Assembly: GCA_022760435.1 (NCBI GenBank)
Contig: JALEFY010000028.1
Coordinates: 62,001-126,000, forward strand
Direction of reading: 5' to 3'
Length of the DNA: 64,000 nucleotides
From: Neomegalonema sp.
Lineage (GTDB): Bacteria > Pseudomonadota > Alphaproteobacteria > Rhodobacterales > Rhodobacteraceae
Positions 34,501 to 41,964 of the stretch are shown in pieces. How positions within the stretch are numbered: the stretch's first letter is position 1; each line of letters opens with the position of its first letter. The notes beneath the pieces were generated by a model that was not told where the DNA came from, did not search any database, and saw only the letters and a list, made by a program, of their open reading frames with translations. Made by a program: the position numbers and the translations under genes.

Positions 34501-35745
34501 ATGCCGCTTGCCGATCCCCGATCCCGTGCCGCCCAAACCCGCCCCTTGCCCGCCGCGCTGATGCAGCTCTTTCGGCGTGTCAACTTGGCGCTCCTCTGCT
34601 TGGTCGCGCTCAGCCTGGTTACGCTCAACTTTGCAGCGCAAGCCCGCGCGCAATCTGTGCCGGCGCAGATTGTAGAGAGCTCCATTGGCCCCCTGCGCCT
34701 CGAGCAGATCGCCGGGCCTTTCGAGCATCCCTGGTCGCTCGCCTTCCTTCCGGAGGGGCGGATGCTGGTGACCGAGCGCCCGGGGCGGCTTGTCCTGCTC
34801 GATGGCGATCGCCGGGCCTTGGTTGAAGGCGTGCCTCAGGTGCGCGCGCGCGGGCAGGGCGGGTTGCTCGATATCGCGGTATCGCCCGAGTTTGCCAGTG
34901 ATCAAACGGTCTTTCTCTCCTATGCCGAGCCGGTCGAGGGCGGCAACGGCCGGACTGCGCTGGGCCGCGCGCGGCTCGATCTGAGCGAACCCGCTTCCCC
35001 GATCCTGCGCGATTTTGAGCGGATCTTTGCGCAGCGCCCGGCGGTCTCCACCAGCCATCATTTCGGCTCGCGCATCGTCTTTGCTGCCGATGGCACCCTG
35101 TTCCTGACCACCGGGGATCGTGGCCAGCGTCCACTGGCGCAGGACCTGAGCACCCATCTGGGCAAGGTGATCCGCCTCAACCGTGATGGCTCGGTGCCGA
35201 CGGACAATCCCTTCTCCCCAAACAGTCCCACTGCCCAAGGCGGCGCGCTGCCGGAGATTTATTCCTACGGGCATCGCAACATGCAGGGCGCTTTCCTGAA
35301 TCCGGTCGATGGGGTGCTGTGGACGATCTCCCATGGCGCGCGCGGCGGCGATGAGGTCAACCGGGTGCTGCCCGGGCGCAATTACGGCTGGCCCGAGATC
35401 TCTTATGGGCGCCATTATTCGGGGCTGAAGATCGGTCGCGGCACGCAGGCACCGGGGATGGAGCAGCCGGTGCATTACTGGGATCCGTCGATCGCGCCCT
35501 CGGGTGCCAGTTATTACGACGCGGCGCTGCTTGAGCCCTGGCGCGGCTCGCTCTTCGTCGGCGCGCTGGCGGCGCAAGCGCTGGTGCGCCTGAGCCTTGA
35601 CGGGCAGCGGGTGACGGGGGAAGAGGTGCTGATATCGGGGCAGATCGGCCGCATCCGCGATGTGCGCACCGGGCCCGAAGGTGCCCTGTGGCTTCTCACC
35701 GATGACGAGGAAGGCGCGCTCTTTCGGCTCACCCCGGAGCATTAG
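34501..35745 (+). CDS. PQQ-dependent aldose sugar dehydrogenase, YliI-like
   Basis: 414 residues from the ATG at 34501; an alternative ATG at 34561 lacks an RBS. A hydrophobic signal segment (ALLCLVALSLVTLNFAAQA) leads into a six-bladed beta-propeller of the soluble glucose dehydrogenase/Asd family: EHPWSLAFLPEGRMLVTERPG, HHFGSRIVFAADGTLFLTTG, SYGHRNMQG, HGARGGDEVNR and NYGWPEISYG. These supply the PQQ and calcium sites, including the catalytic histidine in STSHHFG. The enzyme oxidises aldose sugars in the periplasm. It follows the peptidase gene after a 15-bp repeat array. Confidence 0.9.
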   Translation: MPLADPRSRAAQTRPLPAALMQLFRRVNLALLCLVALSLVTLNFAAQARAQSVPAQIVESSIGPLRLEQIAGPFEHPWSLAFLPEGRMLVTERPGRLVLLDGDRRALVEGVPQVRARGQGGLLDIAVSPEFASDQTVFLSYAEPVEGGNGRTALGRARLDLSEPASPILRDFERIFAQRPAVSTSHHFGSRIVFAADGTLFLTTGDRGQRPLAQDLSTHLGKVIRLNRDGSVPTDNPFSPNSPTAQGGALPEIYSYGHRNMQGAFLNPVDGVLWTISHGARGGDEVNRVLPGRNYGWPEISYGRHYSGLKIGRGTQAPGMEQPVHYWDPSIAPSGASYYDAALLEPWRGSLFVGALAAQALVRLSLDGQRVTGEEVLISGQIGRIRDVRTGPEGALWLLTDDEEGALFRLTPEH

Positions 35746-35763
35746 TGCCGTCAGGGCATTTTT
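35746..35763 (+). terminator. Short hairpin with T-run after the aldose dehydrogenase gene
   Basis: TGCC (35746-35749), loop GTCAG and GGCA (35755-35758) are followed directly by TTTTT. The stem is short, so termination may be partial. A second inverted repeat, CTGCCG/CGGCAG (35764-35788), follows upstream of the XRE regulator. Confidence 0.4.
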
Positions 35764-35849
35764 CTGCCGTGAAACTATCTTTCGGCAGTAGTTGCATTGC
35801 AGTGAAATTTGCGCCAATCTCACTTTCCGATCTTGTCGGAGGGTAAGGT

Positions 35850-36464
35850 ATGTCGAATGGCAGGAACCGCGAGGAACGCGCGCTGGAAGTTGCTGTTGGC
35901 AACCAGCTACGGGCGACGCGGCAGCGTTTGGGCGTGACGCTCGCGGATCTTTCGCGCTCTTCGGGCGTGTCTGTCGGCATGCTCTCGAAGATCGAGAACG
36001 GCCAGACCTCGCCATCGCTCTCCACGCTCGACAGTCTTGCCTCGGCGATGAATGTCCCGGTCGGGACGTTCTTTGCCAGCTATGACCAGAAGCGCGAGGC
36101 GACCTTTGTGCGGGCCGGGCAGGGGCTGAATATGGAGCGTCGGGGCTCGAGCAAGGGCCATCTCTACCAGCTTCTCGGCCATAGCACCCGCACCGGGCCG
36201 CAGGTCGAGCCTTACCTCATCACCCTGACCGAAAGCTCGGACGCGCATCCGGTGTTTCAGCATCCGGGGGTGGAGTTCATCTTCATGATCGAGGGCGAGG
36301 TCGCCTATCGCCATGGTGAGCAAAGTTATGTGCTCAGCGCCGGTGACAGCCTGTTCTTCGATGCGCAAGCGCTTCACGGGCCTTTGGAACTGCGCAAGAC
36401 GCCGGCGAAGTTTCTCTCGGTCATCGTCTCGCAAGCGGAAGGGGCCGGCGAAGAGAAGAGCTGA
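35850..36464 (+). CDS. XRE-family regulator with C-terminal cupin domain
   Basis: 204 residues. The N-terminal helix-turn-helix (LRATRQRLGVTLADLSRSSG; VSVGMLSKIENGQTSPSLST) spans about residues 16-75. A cupin domain follows (about 110-195, with HPGVEFIFMIEGEVAYRHGE and LSAGDSLFFDAQALHGP). This architecture is common in PuuR-like regulators of small-molecule catabolism, where the cupin binds the inducer. The RBS is GGAGGGTAAGGT. The target is not evident; the A/T-rich upstream region with CTGCCG/CGGCAG symmetry may be its own operator. The gene is followed by an 18-bp repeat array. Confidence 0.88.
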   Translation: MSNGRNREERALEVAVGNQLRATRQRLGVTLADLSRSSGVSVGMLSKIENGQTSPSLSTLDSLASAMNVPVGTFFASYDQKREATFVRAGQGLNMERRGSSKGHLYQLLGHSTRTGPQVEPYLITLTESSDAHPVFQHPGVEFIFMIEGEVAYRHGEQSYVLSAGDSLFFDAQALHGPLELRKTPAKFLSVIVSQAEGAGEEKS

Positions 36465-36533
36465 GCGGCTGTTTTCTCGGCCAGAAATCTACGCGCGAAA
36501 CCCTGATCCGGCCCCTGTTCGTGTGAGCGGCGA

Positions 36534-36623
36534 GGCAAGTGGCGTGGGCAAGGCAAGTGGCGTGGGCAAGGCAAGGGACTTGGGCAAGGCAAGGGAGTTG
36601 GGCAAAGCAAGGGAGTTGGGCAA
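36534..36623. repeat. Five 18-bp tandem repeats, GGCAAGTGGCGTGGGCAA type
   Basis: Units start at 36534, 36552, 36570, 36588 and 36606 with no spacers; the first two are identical, the rest differ by a few bases, and a partial sixth follows. The array lies between the XRE-cupin gene and the first gene of the Srf-like system. It shares the GGCAAGGCA core with the repeats at 32392-32451. Confidence 0.85.
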
Positions 36624-36698
36624 AGCAAGCGTGGGTAATCCAAGTAGCTTGGGCGCTTTTTTGCCATATACCGTCTTTACGGCAATAAGAGGGGGCGT

Positions 36699-36716
36699 CC
36701 CGGGCTCGAACCCGGG
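36699..36716. promoter_or_regulatory. CCCGGG-N6-CCCGGG element before the Srf-like operon
   Basis: Two CCCGGG palindromes flank CTCGAA, 24 bp before the ATG at 36740. Upstream lies a less GC-rich stretch with a TTGCC/GGCAA inverted repeat (36661-36685), the probable promoter region. The element looks like a tRNA T-arm but no tRNA body surrounds it, so an operator or hairpin is more likely. Confidence 0.35.
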
Positions 36717-36739
36717 TCGAATATGGGAGGAGGCCGAAA

Positions 36740-37867
36740 ATGGGGAGGTCTGGACTCACCGCACGGTCAGGGATCACCGCGAGATCCTGGCTCGCTGCCC
36801 TGATCTTCGTGATGCTGGCAGGCGGTCTGTTCGCCGCGCTGCTCCCGGCTTGCGGTGCCCTGCCGGTCTTTGGCATCCTGTTCACTGATTTCTGCCCTTC
36901 CCCGGAAGAGGAGGCGCCGAGCCTGGCGCAGATACTGGGCGATGAGCAGCAAGCGCTCGAGGATGAAATCGCAGCATTGGAGCGCGATCTGGCGCAGCGC
37001 TCCTGTACGCCGCCGCCGATCTATGTCGAGCCCGAGCATGCTTTTGCTCCCGAGGCTCTGCCGACACCGTCCCAAAGACCAAAGCCCGAGCCGGAACCCC
37101 CGCAGCAGACTGCGCAGGCCGATCCGCCGCGTGAGCCGAGCCCGGTGGATCGCTGTGTGCCAAGGCAGGTCGAGGAAGATCAGGATCTGGTGATCGTGCT
37201 CGATGCCACCCCCTCGATGCGCGTGCCCTGGGAGCTCTCGGCGCAAGAGCGGCGGCTGGTGCGCATGGCCGAGCAGGGCGGCGGGCGCGGTGGGCTTGCC
37301 GGGGTTTTCGGCGCGATTGCGGCTCAGCAAGCCTATGGGCGGCTCGTTGATGGCAATCATGGCCGCACCACAAGGCTTGACGCCGCCAAGCGCGATCTTC
37401 GCCGGGCGGTGGGCGCGCTTGGGGATCGGGAAATGGGCCTGGTGGTCACCCGCGCCTGCAACGATATCCGCTCGCAACGCGGTTCGGCGCGCAAGATCGC
37501 CGGCGCGATTTCCCGGGTGCAGACGCCGCGTAATGCCGGGGGCACCAATCTCGCCGATGCCTTGCTCCAGGGCGAGCGTCTGCTGGGACAAAGCGCGCGG
37601 CAAAACGGCTCGGACGGGGTGATTGTCGTGGTCACCGATGGCTCGCCCAATTGCGGCGGCGATGTCTGTGCTGTGGCGAACCGCTTGCGCCGCGAGCGGC
37701 CGGGTTTGATCATCAATGTCGTCGATGTCGCCGGGCATACGGCAGTCTCCTGCATTGCCGGGCGCACGGGAAAGGTCTTGCGCGCAGGGCAGGGCAAGGC
37801 ATTGTCGGATCTGCTGCGTGAGGCGCAGCAATGGCGCGCGACCGAAGGCTGTGAGGGGAGGCAATGA
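36740..37867 (+). CDS. Membrane-anchored vWA-domain protein, first gene of Srf-like system
   Basis: 375 residues behind a GGGAGGAGG RBS. A single N-terminal membrane helix (about 15-37) ends in PACG (C38), followed by C52-P, a ~25-residue coiled coil (LGDEQQALEDEIAALERDL) and C89. A Pro-rich linker leads to a von Willebrand A domain: LVIVLDATPSM (D155-A-T-P-S, MIDAS), GGTNLADAL and VVVTDGSPNCGG. With N-in topology the vWA domain would be periplasmic, where metal-dependent adhesion sites bind partner proteins. The TM-Cys-coiled coil-Cys block recurs in the next three genes. Its stop overlaps the next ATG (ATGA). No substrate is known; this is a probable recognition or adaptor subunit. Confidence 0.8.
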   Translation: MGRSGLTARSGITARSWLAALIFVMLAGGLFAALLPACGALPVFGILFTDFCPSPEEEAPSLAQILGDEQQALEDEIAALERDLAQRSCTPPPIYVEPEHAFAPEALPTPSQRPKPEPEPPQQTAQADPPREPSPVDRCVPRQVEEDQDLVIVLDATPSMRVPWELSAQERRLVRMAEQGGGRGGLAGVFGAIAAQQAYGRLVDGNHGRTTRLDAAKRDLRRAVGALGDREMGLVVTRACNDIRSQRGSARKIAGAISRVQTPRNAGGTNLADALLQGERLLGQSARQNGSDGVIVVVTDGSPNCGGDVCAVANRLRRERPGLIINVVDVAGHTAVSCIAGRTGKVLRAGQGKALSDLLREAQQWRATEGCEGRQ

Positions 37868-38604
37868 TGAGCGCTGATCGCGGTTCAGGATCGCAGGGGG
37901 CGGCGCCTTCGAGTGCGCTGCCCTGGCTCGCTGCGGCGGTATTTGTGCTCCTGGCGGCTGTGCTCATGCGCGCCTTGCTGCCCGCTTGCGGGGCGTTGCC
38001 GTTCTTTGGCGGATGGTTCGCAGATTACTGCCCGACTGCTCAGCGCGCCCCGTCAAGCCAGATCGCGGCAGCTTTGAGCGATGATCGCGCAGCGCTCGAA
38101 GACGATATCGCCGCCCTGGAGCGCGAGATCGCCGGGCTCGATTGCCCTGCCGGTCCGGCGCAGCAGGCGGCTTTGCCCGATCCCGAACCAGAGCGCGAGA
38201 GCACGATCGAGGAAGCGCTCGAGGATCAGGATCTGCGCTCGCTCGCCGGCTGCTGGACGCTCAATTCCGATTACCGGGTGCGCGATGTCGAGACCGATGA
38301 AGTCTACCCGGTCACCGATTGGAAAGTGTGCCTTGATGAGCAGGGCAATGGCTCTCAGGATTTGGTCTTTGGCAATGGCACCACCTGCAAGGGGCCGGTC
38401 AAGGCGTCGTTTACGCCGGATGGTCGGTTGATCCTGCGCGATCAGGGCGATGTGCCTTGCTCGCGTGGGTTTCGGATTTTCGAACGTGAAACGAGCTGCC
38501 GGGCCGGGTCTTCGGGCCAGGCGCAATGCGAGTCGCGCTCGGTCAATCGCAATGATGGACGCACCCGGGTCGAGATGCGTCGGCAGCAATCACAAGGGGA
38601 ATGA
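37864..38604 (+). CDS. Membrane protein paralogous at its N-terminus to the vWA protein
   Basis: 246 residues, overlapping the preceding gene by 4 bp. Residues 20-94 repeat the layout of the vWA protein: membrane helix, PACGALPFFG (C42), ADYCP (C56), a coiled coil (RAALEDDIAALEREI) and C94, with the same 14- and ~38-residue cysteine spacing. After a linker the C-terminal ~110 residues form a cysteine-rich beta domain starting LAGCWTLNSDYRVRD, which recalls lipocalin-like or META-type barrels; six further cysteines suggest disulfides and a periplasmic location. I do not recognise a known family. It probably forms hetero-oligomers with the flanking proteins through the coiled coil. Confidence 0.75.
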   Translation: MMSADRGSGSQGAAPSSALPWLAAAVFVLLAAVLMRALLPACGALPFFGGWFADYCPTAQRAPSSQIAAALSDDRAALEDDIAALEREIAGLDCPAGPAQQAALPDPEPERESTIEEALEDQDLRSLAGCWTLNSDYRVRDVETDEVYPVTDWKVCLDEQGNGSQDLVFGNGTTCKGPVKASFTPDGRLILRDQGDVPCSRGFRIFERETSCRAGSSGQAQCESRSVNRNDGRTRVEMRRQQSQGE

Positions 38605-38612
38605 GGTCGAAC

Positions 38613-40607
38613 ATGGCGCAAGGGTCGTTTTATCTGACAAAGACCGATGCGGTGGAGGCCGATCTGCTTCTGCTGGGCACGACGCCGGTGATCGAACGCT
38701 ATGAGGCGCTGGTCTCGGTGCTCGAGAAGACGGGTGGCGGGTCCTTGACCGCGCTGTTTGCAGAGCCGGTCCTCTCGCGCTCGAATGGGCAATCGGCGGC
38801 GACGATCTCCTGGTACACCAGTGTCGGCGGGGATGTGACGCCGCTGTTGGCGCTTGATGAGGAGCAGCGGAGCGAGGCAGAGCGCAGTTTGCGATCGCAA
38901 TTGCTCAAGGCGGCCGAGGCGATCAAGGATCCCGAGCTGGGGCCACTGGTCGGCGCGGCGCTGCATCTGCGCAGCCTTGAGGACGTCTATGTCGTCGGGC
39001 ATCAGCCGGTTTTGATCAATTGGGGCATGACCCAGGGCGGCTCGAAGGCGCCGCGCAATGAACGCGATGCGCATTTCAACGCTGCGCTTGGGCGGTATCT
39101 GCCCTTTGACGAGGCACCGCCGGTCTCTTCGGAGGAATGGCGCGGTCGCCTTTCAGGCGTGGTATCGGCGCTGGCCGCAGGTGGCTCGGCCAGCGCGGCT
39201 GCGGCGGCGCAAGCGGCGGTCGATCAGCAAGCGGGCGGGGCGAGTACCGGTTCGGCGAGCCAGCGCCAAGCAGCACCGGTCACACCGCCTCCGATGCCGC
39301 AAAATGGGGCGGGCGGAGGCGGGGCGGGCAGTGCGTCTGGCAGCGCGCCGGCCCCGATGCCCGCATCCTCGGCAGCGGGATCGCGCTGGTCCTGGCTGGC
39401 GCCTGCGATCTTGCTGGGGTTGATGAGCCTGGCGCTGATCTGGCTGCTCTTGCCCGGCACCTTGCTCTATCCGCCCGCAGCTCAGACCAGCGTGATCGAT
39501 GATGAGGCGGCGCTGGCGGCCTTGCGCGATACCAACCGGGCGCTTGAAGAGCGGCGCGACGCGCTGCGAGAGGCCCTTCGCGGCGCGCAATGCACCCCTT
39601 CGGGCGATCTGGTGCTTCCGGGCCAGGCGGCGGGCGATCCGGCACGGCGTCCCGATGGCACCTTGCCCGCCCAACTTGGTGAGGACGGGCAACCGGTCCC
39701 GCGCGACCCGATCAGCGAAGGCGCCGCTGATGCCTTGCTCCCGGCGGATCCCTCGCGCGTGCAGATCCCGCAAGAGGGCGCGGACCCGGCAAGCTTGCTC
39801 GATTATATCGAGGCGCGCACCGCGATCGTCGTGGTGCAAGGCGCGAGCAAGGCCGGGGCAGGCACCGGGTTTTTCATCGGTCCGGATCTGCTGGTGAGCA
39901 ATCACCATGTCGTCACCGGGGCCGGGCCGAACCCGAGGATCTTTGTGACCAACAAGGCGCTGGGCAAGCTCACCCCGGCGCAAGTGATCCGCTCCAGCGG
40001 CCCTCTGGAAAGCAATGGCGACGATTTTGCGGTGCTCAAGGTCGAGGGGGCGGCGATGCCGTTTTTCCCGGTGCGCGATAGTGCGGCGAGCATTCGGCTG
40101 CAAAATGTGATCGCTGCCGGTTTCCCTGCTTCCTATTTGCAGACCGACAGCCAATGGTCGCAATTGCAGGCGGGCGATGCTTCGGCGGTACCGGGATTGG
40201 TGGTGACGCGCGGCTTTGTGAGTGCCGAGCAGAATTTCGGCGGCGCGACCCAGGCGCTGGTGCATTCCGCCGATATTTCTCCGGGCAATTCAGGTGGGCC
40301 GCTAGTGGATGCGTGCGGCCGGGTGGTCGGGATCAACACTTTCGGTCGGCGCGATGAGGCGACCCAGCGCTTTTTGAACTTCTCGCTGCATTCGCGCGAA
40401 TTGCTGAGCTTTCTGGCCGAGGCCGGGGTGAGTGCGACCACCGCGTCGGAGCCTTGTCGGCCGCAGATCGCCGCGCAGACCCCGCCGCCTTCGACCGAGC
40501 CGGAACCGGACGCGCCGCAAGCTTCCGGTGAAGCGCCTGCTGCGGATCCTTCCGCGGGCACGCCGGAGGGGGCACAGCCGCCCGCCACTCAATCTGCGCC
40601 GGAGTGA
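38613..40607 (+). CDS. SrfA-like membrane protein with periplasmic trypsin-like protease
   Basis: 664 residues from the ATG at 38613 (GAGG RBS); an overlapping ATG at 38601 is too close to its SD. Residues 1-~170 are a cytoplasmic domain sharing ISWYTSVGGDVTPLLAL and VYVVGHQPVLINWG with the next protein. After an Ala/Gly/Pro-rich linker there is a membrane helix (259-281), the coiled coil seen in the two preceding proteins ending at C327, and a serine protease domain (~395-605) with H432 (SNHHVV), D471 (GDDFAVLK) and S560 (SPGNSGGP), like HtrA without PDZ. The intact triad implies an active periplasmic protease whose activity could be tied to cytoplasmic SrfB/SrfC. Confidence 0.82.
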   Translation: MAQGSFYLTKTDAVEADLLLLGTTPVIERYEALVSVLEKTGGGSLTALFAEPVLSRSNGQSAATISWYTSVGGDVTPLLALDEEQRSEAERSLRSQLLKAAEAIKDPELGPLVGAALHLRSLEDVYVVGHQPVLINWGMTQGGSKAPRNERDAHFNAALGRYLPFDEAPPVSSEEWRGRLSGVVSALAAGGSASAAAAAQAAVDQQAGGASTGSASQRQAAPVTPPPMPQNGAGGGGAGSASGSAPAPMPASSAAGSRWSWLAPAILLGLMSLALIWLLLPGTLLYPPAAQTSVIDDEAALAALRDTNRALEERRDALREALRGAQCTPSGDLVLPGQAAGDPARRPDGTLPAQLGEDGQPVPRDPISEGAADALLPADPSRVQIPQEGADPASLLDYIEARTAIVVVQGASKAGAGTGFFIGPDLLVSNHHVVTGAGPNPRIFVTNKALGKLTPAQVIRSSGPLESNGDDFAVLKVEGAAMPFFPVRDSAASIRLQNVIAAGFPASYLQTDSQWSQLQAGDASAVPGLVVTRGFVSAEQNFGGATQALVHSADISPGNSGGPLVDACGRVVGINTFGRRDEATQRFLNFSLHSRELLSFLAEAGVSATTASEPCRPQIAAQTPPPSTEPEPDAPQASGEAPAADPSAGTPEGAQPPATQSAPE

Positions 40608-40612
40608 GCCGC

Positions 40613-41950
40613 ATGGTCGAGCAACGCATCGCCGCGACCCGTACCGATCACTTGCGCCCGCTCGGCGCACCGGGGCAGCGGTCCTATGACTTTCTGATCG
40701 GTACCTTGCAACGCGCGCTTGGCAATGAGCATGCCCTGCTCTTTGCCGAGCCCGCGCAAAGTGCCGGTGCCTCCGGCTCGGTGGATTGGTACAGCAATGC
40801 GGGCGGTGTCATCCGTCCGCTCAGCGCCCTGTCCGAGCTCGAGGCGCAAGCTGCAAAGGAGCGGCTGGGGCAATTGCGCGATGACATCCTGGGCCTCGCG
40901 GAGCGCTATGAAGCCGCGGGTGATGAGGCCTCGCAACGGGTCGCGATCGCGCTGCGCAATGCGCTGGAAATTCCCGGTGAAGACAGCGTCTATCTGGTTG
41001 GCGAGCAGCCGGTTCTGATCCAATGGGCGCATCGGCTCGACCGCCAGCACGCCCCGCGCGGGGTGCTCAGCCAGATCGTGCCGCGCAAGGTGGTTGAGAC
41101 GCCGGTTCAGCCTCTCCCCGAGACGATCACCGAGCTCGCGCCGCGCTCCGTGCCCTCCTGGTGGTGGCTCTGGGCGCTGCTGGGTCTGGTGACGGCGTTG
41201 GTGCTCTATCTGACGCTGACCGCTTGCGGCATCCGGGGATTTGGCTGGCTCAACCACTGCCCGGTGCCGCAGGAAGTATCAGCGCTGGCGCTTCAGGACA
41301 GCGCCCGCGGCGAGTTGCAAGAGGAGCTGCGCGGGCTTGAGCAGCGGCTGGCCGAGGCCGATGGTGCCTGTCAACCGCGCCCGCAAGTGGTGGAGCGCCT
41401 GCCCGAAAGACCGGTGCAACCGGAACCAGAGCCAGAGCCGGAGCCGGAGCCGATCCCCGGCCCTCAGAGCGGTCCCGAGCGCACGCCGCCGGAGCCCGAT
41501 CCCGAGCCAGAACCCGAACCACGCGATGAAATCGACGAAGCGCGTGAGAATGCCGGGGGGCAGGAAGGCGAGATCACGATCACTCTGGTCTGGAAGGACA
41601 CCGCCGATCTCGATCTGCATGTGACCTGCCCGAATGGTGAGAAAGTCTATCACCAGAGCATGAGTGCCTGTGGCGGGGTGCTGGATCTCGATGCCAACAA
41701 GCGTAATCGCAACGGGCGCGCAGCCGATCCCAATCTGGTGACGACGAGCCCGGTCGAAAACGCGTTCTGGGCCAATGATCCGGCGCGCGGGCGCTATCAG
41801 GTGATGGTCGAGCTGTTTGCCGAGGATCCCCGCCGGCGTAACCGCTCGCATCGCTTCCAGCTCAAGATCAGTGCTGGCGGTACCGATATCGTTCATGATG
41901 GGGTGGTGGGGCCTCGCAAGACCAATGCGACTTATGAATTCATCTACTGA
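40613..41950 (+). CDS. SrfA-like membrane protein with periplasmic DUF2135/YfaP-like domain
   Basis: 445 residues from ATG 40613; a GTG at 40604 overlaps the previous stop. The N-terminal ~150 residues resemble SrfA: an early GAPGQRSYDFLIGTLQ, VDWYSNAGGVIRPLSAL and SVYLVGEQPVLIQWAH. A Trp-rich membrane helix (about 183-203) ends TACG (C205), then NHCP (C216), a coiled coil and C253, matching the upstream module. A long Pro-Glu repeat precedes a C-terminal DUF2135-like beta domain (LVWKDTADLDLHVTCPNGEK, ending in FQLKISAGGTDIVHDG). SrfA is encoded upstream of SrfB in enterobacteria, as here, so this is the best positional SrfA equivalent. Confidence 0.8.
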   Translation: MVEQRIAATRTDHLRPLGAPGQRSYDFLIGTLQRALGNEHALLFAEPAQSAGASGSVDWYSNAGGVIRPLSALSELEAQAAKERLGQLRDDILGLAERYEAAGDEASQRVAIALRNALEIPGEDSVYLVGEQPVLIQWAHRLDRQHAPRGVLSQIVPRKVVETPVQPLPETITELAPRSVPSWWWLWALLGLVTALVLYLTLTACGIRGFGWLNHCPVPQEVSALALQDSARGELQEELRGLEQRLAEADGACQPRPQVVERLPERPVQPEPEPEPEPEPIPGPQSGPERTPPEPDPEPEPEPRDEIDEARENAGGQEGEITITLVWKDTADLDLHVTCPNGEKVYHQSMSACGGVLDLDANKRNRNGRAADPNLVTTSPVENAFWANDPARGRYQVMVELFAEDPRRRNRSHRFQLKISAGGTDIVHDGVVGPRKTNATYEFIY

Positions 41951-41964
41951 GCAGGAACCGCGAC

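Noticed and set aside
36534-36623. CRISPR-like array
   Set aside because: The 18-bp units are contiguous with no spacers and no cas genes are present.
36692-36720. tRNA T-arm-like sequence (CCGGG stem with TTCGAGC loop on the minus strand)
   Set aside because: No acceptor stem, D-arm or anticodon arm occurs at the right distance on either strand, and the 3' end lacks a matching 5' partner. It is better described as a CCCGGG inverted repeat.
36421-36885. Minus-strand coding frame with repeated Cys/Leu/Ala/Pro-rich units across the 18-bp array
   Set aside because: The repeats simply translate the tandem array, it overlaps two real plus-strand genes, and it has no RBS or family resemblance.
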